A DNA stretch of 64,000 nt from Flagellimonas maritima (GTDB lineage: Bacteria > Bacteroidota > Bacteroidia > Flavobacteriales > Flavobacteriaceae): the NCBI RefSeq assembly GCF_003269425.1, contig NZ_CP030104.1, positions 1,297,501-1,361,500 on the forward strand, written 5' to 3'. A model generated the notes under the pieces. That model did no database searches, was not told the origin of the DNA, and worked only from the letters and a program-made list of their open reading frames with translations. The translations under genes and the position numbers were made by a program. Within the stretch, counting starts at the first letter, position 1. Each line of letters begins with the position of its first letter. This document shows positions 17,386 through 25,617 of the stretch, piece after piece.

Positions 17386-17844
17386 TTAGAATGGTAGGTC
17401 ATCGTCCTGTTCAGGTTTTTCGGTACCAGAGGGACCGGTCGTTGATCTTACGGGTTCATTCTGTGCTACTTTACCAGCTGGTTGCTGTGCGTTCTCCGTA
17501 CTTTCTTTCTTTGTGGACAAGAAAGTAAAATCTTGAACGTGTACTTCCGTAGTGTATCTGGTGTTGCCGTCCTCTCCTTGCCATTGTCTATTTTTTAACC
17601 TTCCTTCCAGATATACCTTATCACCCTTGCTCAAATACTTTTCGCAAATTTCCGCAGCTTTATTTCTTATGACAATGTTGTGCCAATCGGTGTTGGTGAC
17701 CCTTTCCCCTGTTTGCTTGTTGGTATATGTTTCGTTGGTGGCCAAAGGAAACCTTGCAATACAGTTTCCTCCTTCAAAATAATGGATTTTGACCTCGTCT
17801 CCCAAATGCCCGATCAGCATCACTTTGTTCAATGTTCCGCTCAT
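17386..17844 (-). CDS. ssb: Single-stranded DNA-binding protein
   Basis: 152 residues. OB-fold in the first 110 (MSGTLNKVMLIGHLGDEVKI, WHNIVIRNKAAEICEKYLSKGDKVYLEGRL), a Gln/Pro-rich linker and the acidic tip DDDLPF that binds partner proteins. Full length. Placed between mutY and gldE; 23 bases from mutY. Confidence 0.97.
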   Translation of the reverse strand: MSGTLNKVMLIGHLGDEVKIHYFEGGNCIARFPLATNETYTNKQTGERVTNTDWHNIVIRNKAAEICEKYLSKGDKVYLEGRLKNRQWQGEDGNTRYTTEVHVQDFTFLSTKKESTENAQQPAGKVAQNEPVRSTTGPSGTEKPEQDDDLPF

Positions 17845-17867
17845 AATTCTTTAATTTGTCAAAAGTA

Positions 17868-18905
17868 CTAAATTTTATATGTCTTAATGAAATCGGCAAT
17901 CAAAACAGGAACTGGAAAAGAACTGATATTTTCCCAAGAAACTCCATCTTTTAAAGCATCTTCTGTATTTAAAATCCAAAATTTGGTATACAGGTGTTGA
18001 TGGGAAAGTTTGTGGACTATAGGTTGCTCGTTATACAATAGGGTACTATTGTGCTTGGGAATTCCCTTTTGGTGTTTTATGAGTGCTTTTATTTCTGATT
18101 TATCCAATATCCTTTCGGATTCCAACAGGGGAAATTGATATAGGTTCTGCCAGATACCCCTGCCTTTTCGTTGTTCGAGCATAGTCTTTCCTGTATCGTC
18201 CTGAAAAACCAAATAGTTAAAAAACCTATTCTTAACTTTTGTTTTATTGAGCTTTACGGGCAGGGCACTCACTTTGTTTTCTTGAAGCGCCACACAACTA
18301 TTGTTCAAAGGACATAACAAGCAGTACGGTTTCTTGGGAGCGCATTGAATTGCTCCAAATTCCATGATGCCCTGATTATAGTCCCGAATATTATTGGCAT
18401 CCATTACTTCGCGCGCCAATTCTTTAAAGTATTTGATTCCCTTTGTACTGTTAATGGGCAAATCCACACCAAAATATCTGGCCAGCACGCGATAAACATT
18501 CCCATCTACAACAGGTTCTGGCTCATTAAAACATATTGAAGCTATGGCACTGGCAGTATAATCCCCAACACCTTTCAATGATTTGAGCTCTCTATAGGTA
18601 GTGGGAAATTTTCCTTTATACTCTTCAACCACAATTTTTGCCGTAGCATGGAGGTTTCTAGCTCTGGAATAGTATCCCAGACCTTGCCAAAGTTTTAGTA
18701 CTTGTTCTTCTTCAGCATTTGCTAAATCGTAAACTGTTGCGAAAGCCTTTAAAAACTTATGATAATAGGGTGTTCCTTGGGCAACACGTGTTTGCTGCAG
18801 CATAATCTCTGAAAGCCAAATTTTATAGGGGTCATTGGTTGATCTCCATGGAAGTTCACGCTTATGCTCACTGTACCATTTCAAAATTTTTTGGGAAAAA
18901 GACAT
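17868..18905 (-). CDS. mutY: A/G-specific adenine DNA glycosylase
   Basis: 345 residues from the ATG at 18905. Removes adenine opposite 8-oxoguanine. The HhH-GPD core LKGVGDYTASAIASICFN and VDGNVYRVLARYFGVD are present, and the 4Fe-4S ligands show perfect MutY spacing in CAPKKPYCLLCPLNNSC (C-x6-C-x2-C-x5-C). The C-terminal NUDIX-like 8-oxoG recognition domain is also there. First gene of the mutY-ssb-gldE-gldD cluster and divergent from the HU gene. Confidence 0.97.
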   Translation of the reverse strand: MSFSQKILKWYSEHKRELPWRSTNDPYKIWLSEIMLQQTRVAQGTPYYHKFLKAFATVYDLANAEEEQVLKLWQGLGYYSRARNLHATAKIVVEEYKGKFPTTYRELKSLKGVGDYTASAIASICFNEPEPVVDGNVYRVLARYFGVDLPINSTKGIKYFKELAREVMDANNIRDYNQGIMEFGAIQCAPKKPYCLLCPLNNSCVALQENKVSALPVKLNKTKVKNRFFNYLVFQDDTGKTMLEQRKGRGIWQNLYQFPLLESERILDKSEIKALIKHQKGIPKHNSTLLYNEQPIVHKLSHQHLYTKFWILNTEDALKDGVSWENISSFPVPVLIADFIKTYKI

Positions 18906-18986
18906 CAAGGAAAATACTAATGGTTAAATGTAATAGTTTATATACTTAAAATTAAAGGGTTTAAACAAAAGATTAATTTTAATTTT

Positions 18987-18994
18987 TATATTTG
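18987..18994 (+). promoter_or_regulatory. -7 box of the HU gene
   Basis: TATATTTG fits TANNTTTG and lies 33 bases before the HU start in an AT-rich region. No clear TTG is seen at the -33 position, so this is a half match. Confidence 0.5.
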
Positions 18995-19027
18995 CAAGCC
19001 TAAAAAATAAGAAAATAATAATACGAA

Positions 19028-19318
19028 ATGACGAAAGCAGATATTGTAACTAGAATCTCGGAAAAACTAGGTATTGAAAAAGGAGACGTACAAGCAACAG
19101 TTGAATCTTTTATGGAGGAGGTAAAAACTTCATTGGAGAATGGTGATAATGTTTATTTAAGAGGTTTTGGGAGCTTTATCATAAAGACGAGAGCAGAAAA
19201 GACCGGTAGAAACATTTCAAAGAACACTACCATAAAAATCCCTGCGCACAACATACCTGCCTTTAAACCCGCAAAGGTTTTTGTTGAGGGTGTAAAAAGC
19301 AACGTTCAAGTAAAATAA
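19028..19318 (+). CDS. HU/IHF-family DNA-binding protein
   Basis: 96 residues. Starts MTKADIVTRISEKLGIEKGD, with the helical dimerisation core and the beta-arm region GFGSFIIKTRAEKTGRNISKN then IPAHNIPAFKPAKVF, where the intercalating proline lies. A nucleoid protein that bends DNA. Divergent from mutY, followed 27 bases later by the bS22-like gene, with which it is probably co-transcribed. Confidence 0.95.
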   Translation: MTKADIVTRISEKLGIEKGDVQATVESFMEEVKTSLENGDNVYLRGFGSFIIKTRAEKTGRNISKNTTIKIPAHNIPAFKPAKVFVEGVKSNVQVK

Positions 19319-19345
19319 TATAATTAATATAAAAGAAAGAGCCAT

Positions 19346-19435
19346 ATGCCGAGTGGTAAAAAAAGAAAAAGACACAAGGTAGCTACCCATAAGCGTAAAA
19401 AGCGCAGGAGAGCTAACCGACACAAGAAAAAGTAG
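19346..19435 (+). CDS. bS22-like (AURKAIP1/COX24 domain) small ribosomal protein, 29 aa
   Basis: A 29-residue, extremely basic peptide: it starts MPSGKKRKRHKVATHKRKKR and ends NRHKKK. The K-x-K-R-H-K ... H-K-R-K-K-R pattern is that of the AURKAIP1/COX24 domain (mitochondrial mS38; mycobacterial bS22), which binds 16S rRNA near the decoding centre. Its constant place after an HU gene and before RNase G in Flavobacteriia supports it as real. The stop codon lies inside the stem of the terminator that follows. Easily missed because of its size. Confidence 0.85.
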   Translation: MPSGKKRKRHKVATHKRKKRRRANRHKKK

Positions 19436-19453
19436 TTGTAACAACTACTTTTT
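19427..19453 (+). terminator. Terminator overlapping the bS22-like stop codon
   Basis: AAAAAGTAGTTG (19427-19438) pairs perfectly with CAACTACTTTTT (19442-19453) across a 3-base loop, followed by T-rich sequence. The 5' arm contains the last codons and TAG of the small ribosomal gene. Confidence 0.85.
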
Positions 19454-19587
19454 CATTTTAAGCACAAACGTTCTTTGACATAGAGATTCAACAAAAGAAT
19501 TTCAGTCGGTTTGCAATAAAACCGATCTACATATATTTTTTAATCATTTATCCCGATCATTAGACGGATAAATTAAAATCGATTCAG

Positions 19588-21135
19588 GTGAATAGAGAAT
19601 TAATCGTAAGATCTAGTCCTGATGCAGTCGATTTTGCCTTACTAAAAGATGGAAAATTAATAGAATTGCATAAAGATGAGGATGACAACAACTTTTCTGT
19701 TGGGGATATCTTCCTAGCCAAGATAAGAAAACCCGTCACTGGTTTAAATGCGGCATTCGTAAACGTAGGTTATGAAAAAGATGCATTTCTGCATTACCAT
19801 GACCTGGGACCACAATTGTCCTCCATGTTACAATTCATTAAAAAAGTTAGGACAGGAAAGCTCAAGGACTTTTCGCTAAAAAATTTTCCATTTGAAAAAG
19901 ATATAGACAAGAATGGCAGTATTAACGAAGTTATTAAGGCCAATCAGTCATTATTGGTACAAATTGTAAAAGAACCCATATCAACCAAAGGACCAAGAAT
20001 TAGTTCAGAGCTTTCACTAGCGGGACGTTACTTGGTCATGGTCCCATTTTCTGACCGTGTTTCCGTATCACAAAAAATAGGGAGCAAGGAAGAAAAAGAT
20101 AGGCTTATAAGACTTGTAAAAAGTATTAAGCCAAAAGGATTTGGAGTTATTATACGTACCGTTGCAGAAGGCAAAAAAGTTGCAGAACTGGATAGAGATC
20201 TTCAGAACTTGTCATCCAAATGGATGACAATGTGCATGAAATTGCAAAAAGCATCCCATCCATCCAAAGTTTTGATAGAGCTCAACAGGGCCTCTTCCAT
20301 ACTAAGAGATGTGTTCAACGATTCCTTTACTGGAATACATGTTGACGATGAAACACTTTACAATCAAATCAAAGATTATTTGCATGAAATTGCGCCCCAA
20401 AAAGAGTCTATTGTAAAATTATATTCTGGCTCGTCCCCTATATTTGAAAAATTTGGAATTGAGCGCCAGATCAAGACCTCTTTTGGCCGTACGGCTTCCA
20501 TGAGTCGCGGAGCATATCTTGTGATAGAACATACTGAAGCACTTCATGTAATTGATGTGAACAGTGGTAACCGTTCCAACAAGGCTAAAAATCAAGAGGA
20601 TACTGCTTTGGAAGTTAATCTTTCCGCAGCATCCGAAATTGCAAGACAACTTAGACTGCGCGATATGGGTGGAATTATCGTTATTGATTTCATCGATATG
20701 GTCAAAGGTGATCACAGAAGAAAATTGTTTGATCACTTAAGAGACGAAATGAAGGACGATAGGGCAAAACACAAGATTTTGCCACCAAGTAAATTTGGTC
20801 TGGTTCAAATTACCAGACAACGGGTTCGTCCAGAAATGAACATCAAGACCAGTGAGGAAAATCCCAATGGTTCAGGTGCCGAAGTAGAGGCTCCTATCGT
20901 GTTGATAGATAAAATCAATCATGATTTAGAGCGAATTATGAAAGGAAATCAGAAGAACAATGGTGTTGTTCTGAACATACATCCCTTTATAGCGGCTTAT
21001 CTTACAAAAGGATTTCCATCTCCACGTTATAAGTGGTTTGTGGAATATAAGAAATGGGTTAAGATCCAACCCAGAGATGCTTATACTTACCTTGAATATC
21101 GTTTTAAGGATAAAGACGGTAAAACCATAAGATAA
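19588..21135 (+). CDS. rng: Ribonuclease E/G family protein (RNase G type)
   Basis: 515 residues from a GTG. The S1-like RNA-binding part (VGDIFLAKIRKPVTGLNAAFVNVG) is N-terminal, the catalytic metal-binding aspartates lie in LHVIDVNSGNRSNK and GIIVIDFIDMVKGD, and KILPPSKFGLVQITRQR follows. The length fits RNase G, without the long scaffold tail of RNase E. The CPxC zinc-link expected after the ITRQR motif is absent: the sequence continues VRPEMNIKTSEENPNGSG. The 150-base leader contains a small hairpin (TCGGTTT/AAACCGA, 19505-19524). A terminator follows directly. Confidence 0.93.
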   Translation: MNRELIVRSSPDAVDFALLKDGKLIELHKDEDDNNFSVGDIFLAKIRKPVTGLNAAFVNVGYEKDAFLHYHDLGPQLSSMLQFIKKVRTGKLKDFSLKNFPFEKDIDKNGSINEVIKANQSLLVQIVKEPISTKGPRISSELSLAGRYLVMVPFSDRVSVSQKIGSKEEKDRLIRLVKSIKPKGFGVIIRTVAEGKKVAELDRDLQNLSSKWMTMCMKLQKASHPSKVLIELNRASSILRDVFNDSFTGIHVDDETLYNQIKDYLHEIAPQKESIVKLYSGSSPIFEKFGIERQIKTSFGRTASMSRGAYLVIEHTEALHVIDVNSGNRSNKAKNQEDTALEVNLSAASEIARQLRLRDMGGIIVIDFIDMVKGDHRRKLFDHLRDEMKDDRAKHKILPPSKFGLVQITRQRVRPEMNIKTSEENPNGSGAEVEAPIVLIDKINHDLERIMKGNQKNNGVVLNIHPFIAAYLTKGFPSPRYKWFVEYKKWVKIQPRDAYTYLEYRFKDKDGKTIR

Positions 21136-21142
21136 TAAATAC

Positions 21143-21178
21143 AAAGCGACTCCAGAGATGGGGTCGCTTTTTTTGTTT
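21143..21178 (+). terminator. Terminator after RNase G gene
   Basis: AAAGCGAC (21143-21150) pairs with GTCGCTTT (21163-21170) over a 12-base loop, followed by a T run. Confidence 0.85.
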
Positions 21179-21219
21179 TTAGTATATTGAAACCGCTTAT
21201 AAAGCCTATCTGATTTACA

Positions 21220-21477
21220 ATGGAAAAAGAAAAATTGGAATCTCAGTCCTCTAACGAGTTAAGACAAAAAATAAAGACCATAAAGGTAATTGTAGGTATG
21301 CTGGCAGGAACCTCCATATTGCTATTGGTTGTAGTCCTATATCTTTTAATAGTCAAGAAGAACAATTCAATGTTGGCCCTTTTAGTAGTAGCTTTTTCTT
21401 CAATCCCAATAATTCTGTTCAATCTAAAACAGGCCAAACAAATGCAGGCCGAGCTAGATTTAAGAGAAAAATCATAA
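21220..21477 (+). CDS. Small two-helix membrane protein, unknown
   Basis: 85 residues: charged N-terminus (MEKEKLESQSSNELRQKIKT), two hydrophobic segments (about residues 24-45 and 50-66) and a charged C-terminus (KQAKQMQAELDLREKS). It sits between the RNase G terminator and recX, 18 bases from recX, so probably co-transcribed with it. I do not recognise the family; nothing indicates function beyond membrane location. Confidence 0.6.
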   Translation: MEKEKLESQSSNELRQKIKTIKVIVGMLAGTSILLLVVVLYLLIVKKNNSMLALLVVAFSSIPIILFNLKQAKQMQAELDLREKS

Positions 21478-21495
21478 ACCCTTTTTTTTATCGAT

Positions 21496-21966
21496 TTGAC
21501 ACACAATAGAGCGTATAGCCTTACCGAAGCAAAAAGAAAGTTGGAAAGTTATTGTGCTTATCAAGAGCGGTGCCATAAGGACGTACAGGAAAAATTAAGG
21601 GCAATGCGCATGATTCCCGAAGCAGTGGATCAAATCATGACCCATCTTATCCAGGAAAATTATTTGAACGAGGAACGTTTTGCCAAAAGTTTTGCCAGAG
21701 GAAAGTTCAACATAAAAAAATGGGGCAGAAACAGAATTATCAATGAACTCAAATTTCGTCAGATCTCCAGATATAATATAAATAGTGCATTATCAGAAAT
21801 AAACGAGCAAGATTATCATACCACTCTCGATGAGCTGGCCAAAAAGCGATTGGCACAAATCAGTGAATCCAATATTTTAAAAAGAAGAAAGAAGCTCGCC
21901 GATTATTTACTCTACCGTGGTTGGGAAAGTAATTTGGTTTATGAAAAACTTAGGGAACTGATATAA
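21496..21966 (+). CDS. recX: Regulatory protein RecX
   Basis: 156 residues from a TTG start. Three-helix RecX repeats are visible: YSLTEAKRKLESYCAYQERC, then LIQENYLNEERFAKSFARGK and KWGRNRIINELKFRQIS. RecX binds RecA filaments and limits recombination. No recA in the window. Size is standard. Confidence 0.92.
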   Translation: MTHNRAYSLTEAKRKLESYCAYQERCHKDVQEKLRAMRMIPEAVDQIMTHLIQENYLNEERFAKSFARGKFNIKKWGRNRIINELKFRQISRYNINSALSEINEQDYHTTLDELAKKRLAQISESNILKRRKKLADYLLYRGWESNLVYEKLRELI

Positions 21967-21985
21967 ATATTAGGTATATCCATAA

Positions 21986-22855
21986 TCATTTTCCAAATAG
22001 GAGATTATGGGTGCGCGTAATTGCCCGTTCATTCTTCCAATCAATCCATTTTTGCCCTTTGATTCTTCGCATGACACCATCAAAGTGACGCATAAACAGA
22101 ATATTATAGACCGCTTTCCCAAAATTTTGCGGCTTTCTAGCGATAGCCCGTAAACTCATTGCAAAACCTGGCGTAATATACTTCATATGATGCCAGTATC
22201 CTTCTGGGATATATAAAACATTACCATGCTCCAACTGAGCAATGTGGCCTTTTGCATTTTTTAGCGCAGGCCATTTTTCCAAATCAGGATTGGCAAAATC
22301 AATATCTTCCCGTGTAATAAGTGAATGCGGGATTTTATAGAGAAACTTGGTTTCGGATTGAGGAAAAAGAATACATTGTTTCTTCCCTTCAAAATGAAAA
22401 TGGAAAATATTTGCAAGGTCGATATCGTAATGCATAAAAGTGTGGGAATCGTAACCTCCAAAAAAAAGCATGGGCAATCCCTTCATCAAACGCAACCCGA
22501 AATCCGGGTATGTAAAATCCTTTTGTAACTGGGGCACTTCCTTCAATATGTTCCAAAGAAAAATTCTGAACTTGGTCGGCTCGGTTTTTAGAAGATTGAC
22601 ATAATCCGACATCTTCATTGTAGCATGCGGCTCGTTAAAGCCTTCGTCATGTTTTACGGGCCTGTCATCATACAACGGAACCGTCTTTTGTCCGGCAACT
22701 TCTTTGATATAATCAAGATTCCATTTGGAGTATGCGGGCCAGTCCTCAATAAAGCGTTCAATTACAACTGGCTTTTGTGGTTTGAAGTATTCTGAAAGAA
22801 ACTCCTCTTTGGAAAGTGTCTTTACTCTGGGGATTTGTTTAAGGTCAAGTTCCAA
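21986..22855 (-). CDS. Cupin-like / JmjC-type (Cupin_8) Fe(II)/2OG oxygenase
   Basis: 289 residues. After an N-terminal segment (KPVVIERFIEDWPAYSKWNL) the metal-binding site HTFMHYDIDLANIF near residue 145 gives His-x-Asp, and the distal His lies in VLYIPEGYWHHMKY near residue 215; the 2OG lysine region is FEGKKQCILFP. This is the cupin_8 group related to JmjC protein hydroxylases such as FIH. It probably hydroxylates a protein or small molecule; the target is unknown. Lone gene, convergent with recX. Confidence 0.85.
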   Translation of the reverse strand: MELDLKQIPRVKTLSKEEFLSEYFKPQKPVVIERFIEDWPAYSKWNLDYIKEVAGQKTVPLYDDRPVKHDEGFNEPHATMKMSDYVNLLKTEPTKFRIFLWNILKEVPQLQKDFTYPDFGLRLMKGLPMLFFGGYDSHTFMHYDIDLANIFHFHFEGKKQCILFPQSETKFLYKIPHSLITREDIDFANPDLEKWPALKNAKGHIAQLEHGNVLYIPEGYWHHMKYITPGFAMSLRAIARKPQNFGKAVYNILFMRHFDGVMRRIKGQKWIDWKNERAITRTHNLLFGK

Positions 22856-22915
22856 AATTTAAAGTATTTTGAAACAGTAAAATTACTAAAAGGTTTTTAA
22901 ACTGTATCCCAAAGG

Positions 22916-24016
22916 TTAATCCTCTGAGACCAATTTAGCTTTTTGCTTTGCCTCTTCGTTTCGCTCAATGGTATGCCCTGGCCGTGACCATTTTGGTTTT
23001 TCACCCAATGATTGGTATTGGGAATCGGCGGATTCAACTGTTTTGGGCTGTGAAATTTTGGTAAAGGGTTTTTGTGGATTCAACCCCAATAGCTTAAACA
23101 TTTCCATATCCTCATTTACATCTGGATTAGGGGTCGTCAACAATTTATCGCCGGCAAAAATGGAATTGGCCCCGGCAAAAAAGCACATAGCCTGCCCTTC
23201 CCTGCTCATTTCGGTTCGGCCTGCCGATAATCTAACCTGGGTTTCCGGCATCACAATTCTAGTTGTGGCAACCATACGGACCATTTCCCAAATTGAAATT
23301 GGTTCTATATCTTCCATAGGAGTTCCTTCAACTGCTACCAAAGCGTTAATGGGAACTGATTCTGGTTGAGGGTTCAATGATGATAATGCGACCAGCATTC
23401 CTGCACGGTCTTCCAATTTCTCTCCCATCCCAATAATACCACCACTACAAACGGTTACATTGCTTTTCCGTACATTTTCTATAGTGTCCAAGCGATCTTT
23501 GAAAGCTCGTGTGGAGATAACATCTTTGTAATAATCTTCAGAGGTATCCAGATTATGATTGTAGGCGTACAGTCCTGCTTCGGCCAGTCGTTTTGCTTGA
23601 TTTTCAGTAATCATTCCCAAAGTACAGCAAACCTCCATATCCAACTTATTTATGGTCCGAACCATTTCCAGAACCTGATCAAACTCTGGACCATCTTTGA
23701 CGTTACGCCATGCGGCTCCCATACAAACTCTTGAACTTCCAGAAGATTTGGCTCTTAATGCTTGTGCCTTTACCTGCTCAACACCCATTAAATCATTTCC
23801 TTCAATATCGGTATGGTATCTTGCTGCCTGTGGACAATAACCACAATCTTCTGAGCAACCCCCTGTTTTAATGGATAACAAGGTAGAAACTTGGACTGTA
23901 TTGGGGTCATGGCGTTTTCGATGTACAGTTGCTGCATCGTACAATAACTCCATTAAAGGTTTGTTATAAATTTCTAGAATTTCTTTTTTGGTCCAGTTGT
24001 GTCTTAATTCGCTCAT
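22916..24016 (-). CDS. bioB: Biotin synthase
   Basis: 366 residues. Radical SAM cysteines in GGCSEDCGYCPQAARYH (C-x3-C-x2-C) and the 2Fe-2S ligands further on (VCMGAAWRN, VCCTLGMIT, SGGIIGMGE). Converts dethiobiotin to biotin. A C-terminal tail of about 30 residues extends beyond the shorter E. coli protein. It is last in the bioA-ketosynthase-small membrane protein-bioB operon, 127 bases after the 54-aa gene. Confidence 0.97.
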   Translation of the reverse strand: MSELRHNWTKKEILEIYNKPLMELLYDAATVHRKRHDPNTVQVSTLLSIKTGGCSEDCGYCPQAARYHTDIEGNDLMGVEQVKAQALRAKSSGSSRVCMGAAWRNVKDGPEFDQVLEMVRTINKLDMEVCCTLGMITENQAKRLAEAGLYAYNHNLDTSEDYYKDVISTRAFKDRLDTIENVRKSNVTVCSGGIIGMGEKLEDRAGMLVALSSLNPQPESVPINALVAVEGTPMEDIEPISIWEMVRMVATTRIVMPETQVRLSAGRTEMSREGQAMCFFAGANSIFAGDKLLTTPNPDVNEDMEMFKLLGLNPQKPFTKISQPKTVESADSQYQSLGEKPKWSRPGHTIERNEEAKQKAKLVSED

Positions 24017-24143
24017 AAACTTAGGCTGTATCTACTTTCAAAAATAGGCCAATTCAACTAGAAATTATAATTCAGGGATTTTAATTCTTCTTGGACAAGA
24101 ATGAATATACTAAAAAAATAAGTAGCTATATTCTATCGCTGAT

Positions 24144-24308
24144 TTACTTTTTTTCATTTCTAAGGAGCAAAAAACCTCCAATTAAAAAAATTAATTGGGA
24201 AATCCACAGGATATGTGTGTATTCACTGTTTTTTAAAATAGTCCATTTTAAAATCATTGCCAGAGCTGCCAAACCTATTAAAATGTAACCAATAATTCTC
24301 TTGTTCAT
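24144..24308 (-). CDS. 54-aa two-helix membrane protein in the biotin operon
   Basis: Begins MNKRIIGYILIGLAALAMIL and ends FLLLRNEKK; two hydrophobic helices separated by KWTILKNSEYTHILWIS. The start is 10 bases after the ketosynthase stop and on the same strand as bioA, the ketosynthase and bioB, so it is likely translated from the same message. I do not recognise a family. The opposite-strand reading frame (24091-24288) is less convincing because it is not hydrophobic in a regular way and has no operon context. Confidence 0.6.
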   Translation of the reverse strand: MNKRIIGYILIGLAALAMILKWTILKNSEYTHILWISQLIFLIGGFLLLRNEKK

Positions 24309-24318
24309 ATCATAAGTT

Positions 24319-25614
24319 TTAGGGCGTCCATTTAGAAAGTAAAACGGAAACTGCGTTCCCCCCGAACCCTACGGCATTGACCATTACTCTTTGTATGGAT
24401 TCTTTCTTTACTTCTTGTTGATATAATGGAGGTTGAATATGTTTTTGATATTGGAGCATCAAAATGGCCATTTCTATACTCAACATCCCCGAGGCTCCAA
24501 AAGTGTGTCCCACTTTCCATTTATTGGTAGTTAAAAAAGGTAATTTTTTACAAAACACTTTTTCAATTGCTTTCAATTCTGATAAATCACCCTTCACGGT
24601 TCCTGGGGAATGCATCACAATTACATCTACGTCTTCTGGGGATAAACTGCCAAGAGCCATTTTCATGGATTGTTGAAAGCACTGTGCATCTGTAGAGATA
24701 GATACATTATGTTTTAGAGGTTCCGTGGCATACCCTATACCTTGAATCAATGCCAGTGCATTTGATTGTTTTCCGCTCTCCAAACAAGCCATTGCTGCTC
24801 CTTCTCCCAATACCATGGAGTTTTTTTTCTTGTTAAAATTTAAGGCTTGGCAGGGGTAGCTTCGACTACGCTCAGCTACCTTATTTTCTGTTCCTGTGCT
24901 TCGACTACGCTCAGCTACCTCATTGTCCTGTTTTGGATTATCTCCTTGGGAGCTGAGCAGAGTCGAAGCTATCAAATTTTTACCCTGAGCGGAGTCGAAG
25001 GGGGCATAAATTTTTAAAGCCTGCATCTGGGCTATGGTAAAAGGTGTTAATGGAGCCTCACTGCCTCCAACCAAAAACTTAGCTGTCATGCCAGACTGAA
25101 TCCACGCAATACCGTTCAACAAAGCGTGTAATGCCGTGGAGCAGGTAATGGAATGTGAGATTTCCGGGCCTTTGGATTTTAAATCGTGCGCTACCCAAGA
25201 TGAGATATTCCCTAAGGTCGTTGTTGGGGAAGATAAGGTAGATGATTTTCCCCGTTTTAGAAATTCTTCATGGTATTTCTCAAAAAGTGAAGTCGCCCCA
25301 CGTGAAGAACCGATATTGATTCCAAAATCAACTGTGCCTCTCCAACCTGCACTATCAATGGCTTTTCTTGCCGAAAAAATGGCGAAAAGTACAGATTCAT
25401 CCAAATTTTTATAAGTATCGTTAGAATTTTTTAAGGCTTCTATTTTAGATATAGTGTTTTCAGGCAGAGGAGATGCCCAAACATACTGCTCACCAATCCT
25501 GGTTTTTGATAAATTATGGTTGTCATTTAGATAGGAGTTCCATATTTTTTCGAGAGAATCCCCTAATGAAGAAATCGAAGCTATTGCGGTAATGGAAATT
25601 GGTTCTTTCAACAT
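24319..25614 (-). CDS. Beta-ketoacyl synthase in the biotin operon, carrying an internal repeat insertion
   Basis: 431 residues, thiolase-fold ketosynthase. The nucleophile Cys is near residue 158 (SITCSTALHALLNG), and the two catalytic histidines occur in VIVMHSPGTVKGD and WKVGHTFGASGML, so it looks active. VLGEGAAMACLESG and AVGFGGNAVSVLL are family motifs. Residues about 204-253 are an extra, low-similarity loop made by four short palindromic DNA repeats in the gene (AERSRS twice). It lies between bioA and bioB; no bioC/bioH is near, so a role in making the pimeloyl precursor is plausible but inferred. Confidence 0.85.
   Translation of the reverse strand: MLKEPISITAIASISSLGDSLEKIWNSYLNDNHNLSKTRIGEQYVWASPLPENTISKIEALKNSNDTYKNLDESVLFAIFSARKAIDSAGWRGTVDFGINIGSSRGATSLFEKYHEEFLKRGKSSTLSSPTTTLGNISSWVAHDLKSKGPEISHSITCSTALHALLNGIAWIQSGMTAKFLVGGSEAPLTPFTIAQMQALKIYAPFDSAQGKNLIASTLLSSQGDNPKQDNEVAERSRSTGTENKVAERSRSYPCQALNFNKKKNSMVLGEGAAMACLESGKQSNALALIQGIGYATEPLKHNVSISTDAQCFQQSMKMALGSLSPEDVDVIVMHSPGTVKGDLSELKAIEKVFCKKLPFLTTNKWKVGHTFGASGMLSIEMAILMLQYQKHIQPPLYQQEVKKESIQRVMVNAVGFGGNAVSVLLSKWTP
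24855..25002. repeat. Four small palindromic repeats inserted in the ketosynthase gene
   Basis: Copies at 24855-24880, 24898-24919, 24951-24970 (inverted) and 24983-25002 (inverted). Core forms are CTTCGACTACGCTCAG and its reverse complement CTGAGCGGAGTCGAAG. The first copy is flanked by GGTAGC/GCTACC, the last by CCC/GGG arms. These are usually intergenic elements; here they keep the reading frame open and encode about 50 residues. Confidence 0.85.
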
Positions 25615-25617
25615 GAA

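Noticed and set aside
19436-19587. Possible autoregulatory leader RNA of the RNase G gene
   Set aside because: Only one small hairpin (19505-19524) is visible; too little to claim a regulatory RNA.
24091-24288. 65-codon plus-strand frame between bioB and the ketosynthase
   Set aside because: The minus-strand 54-aa frame in operon position has a better membrane-protein pattern and spacing.
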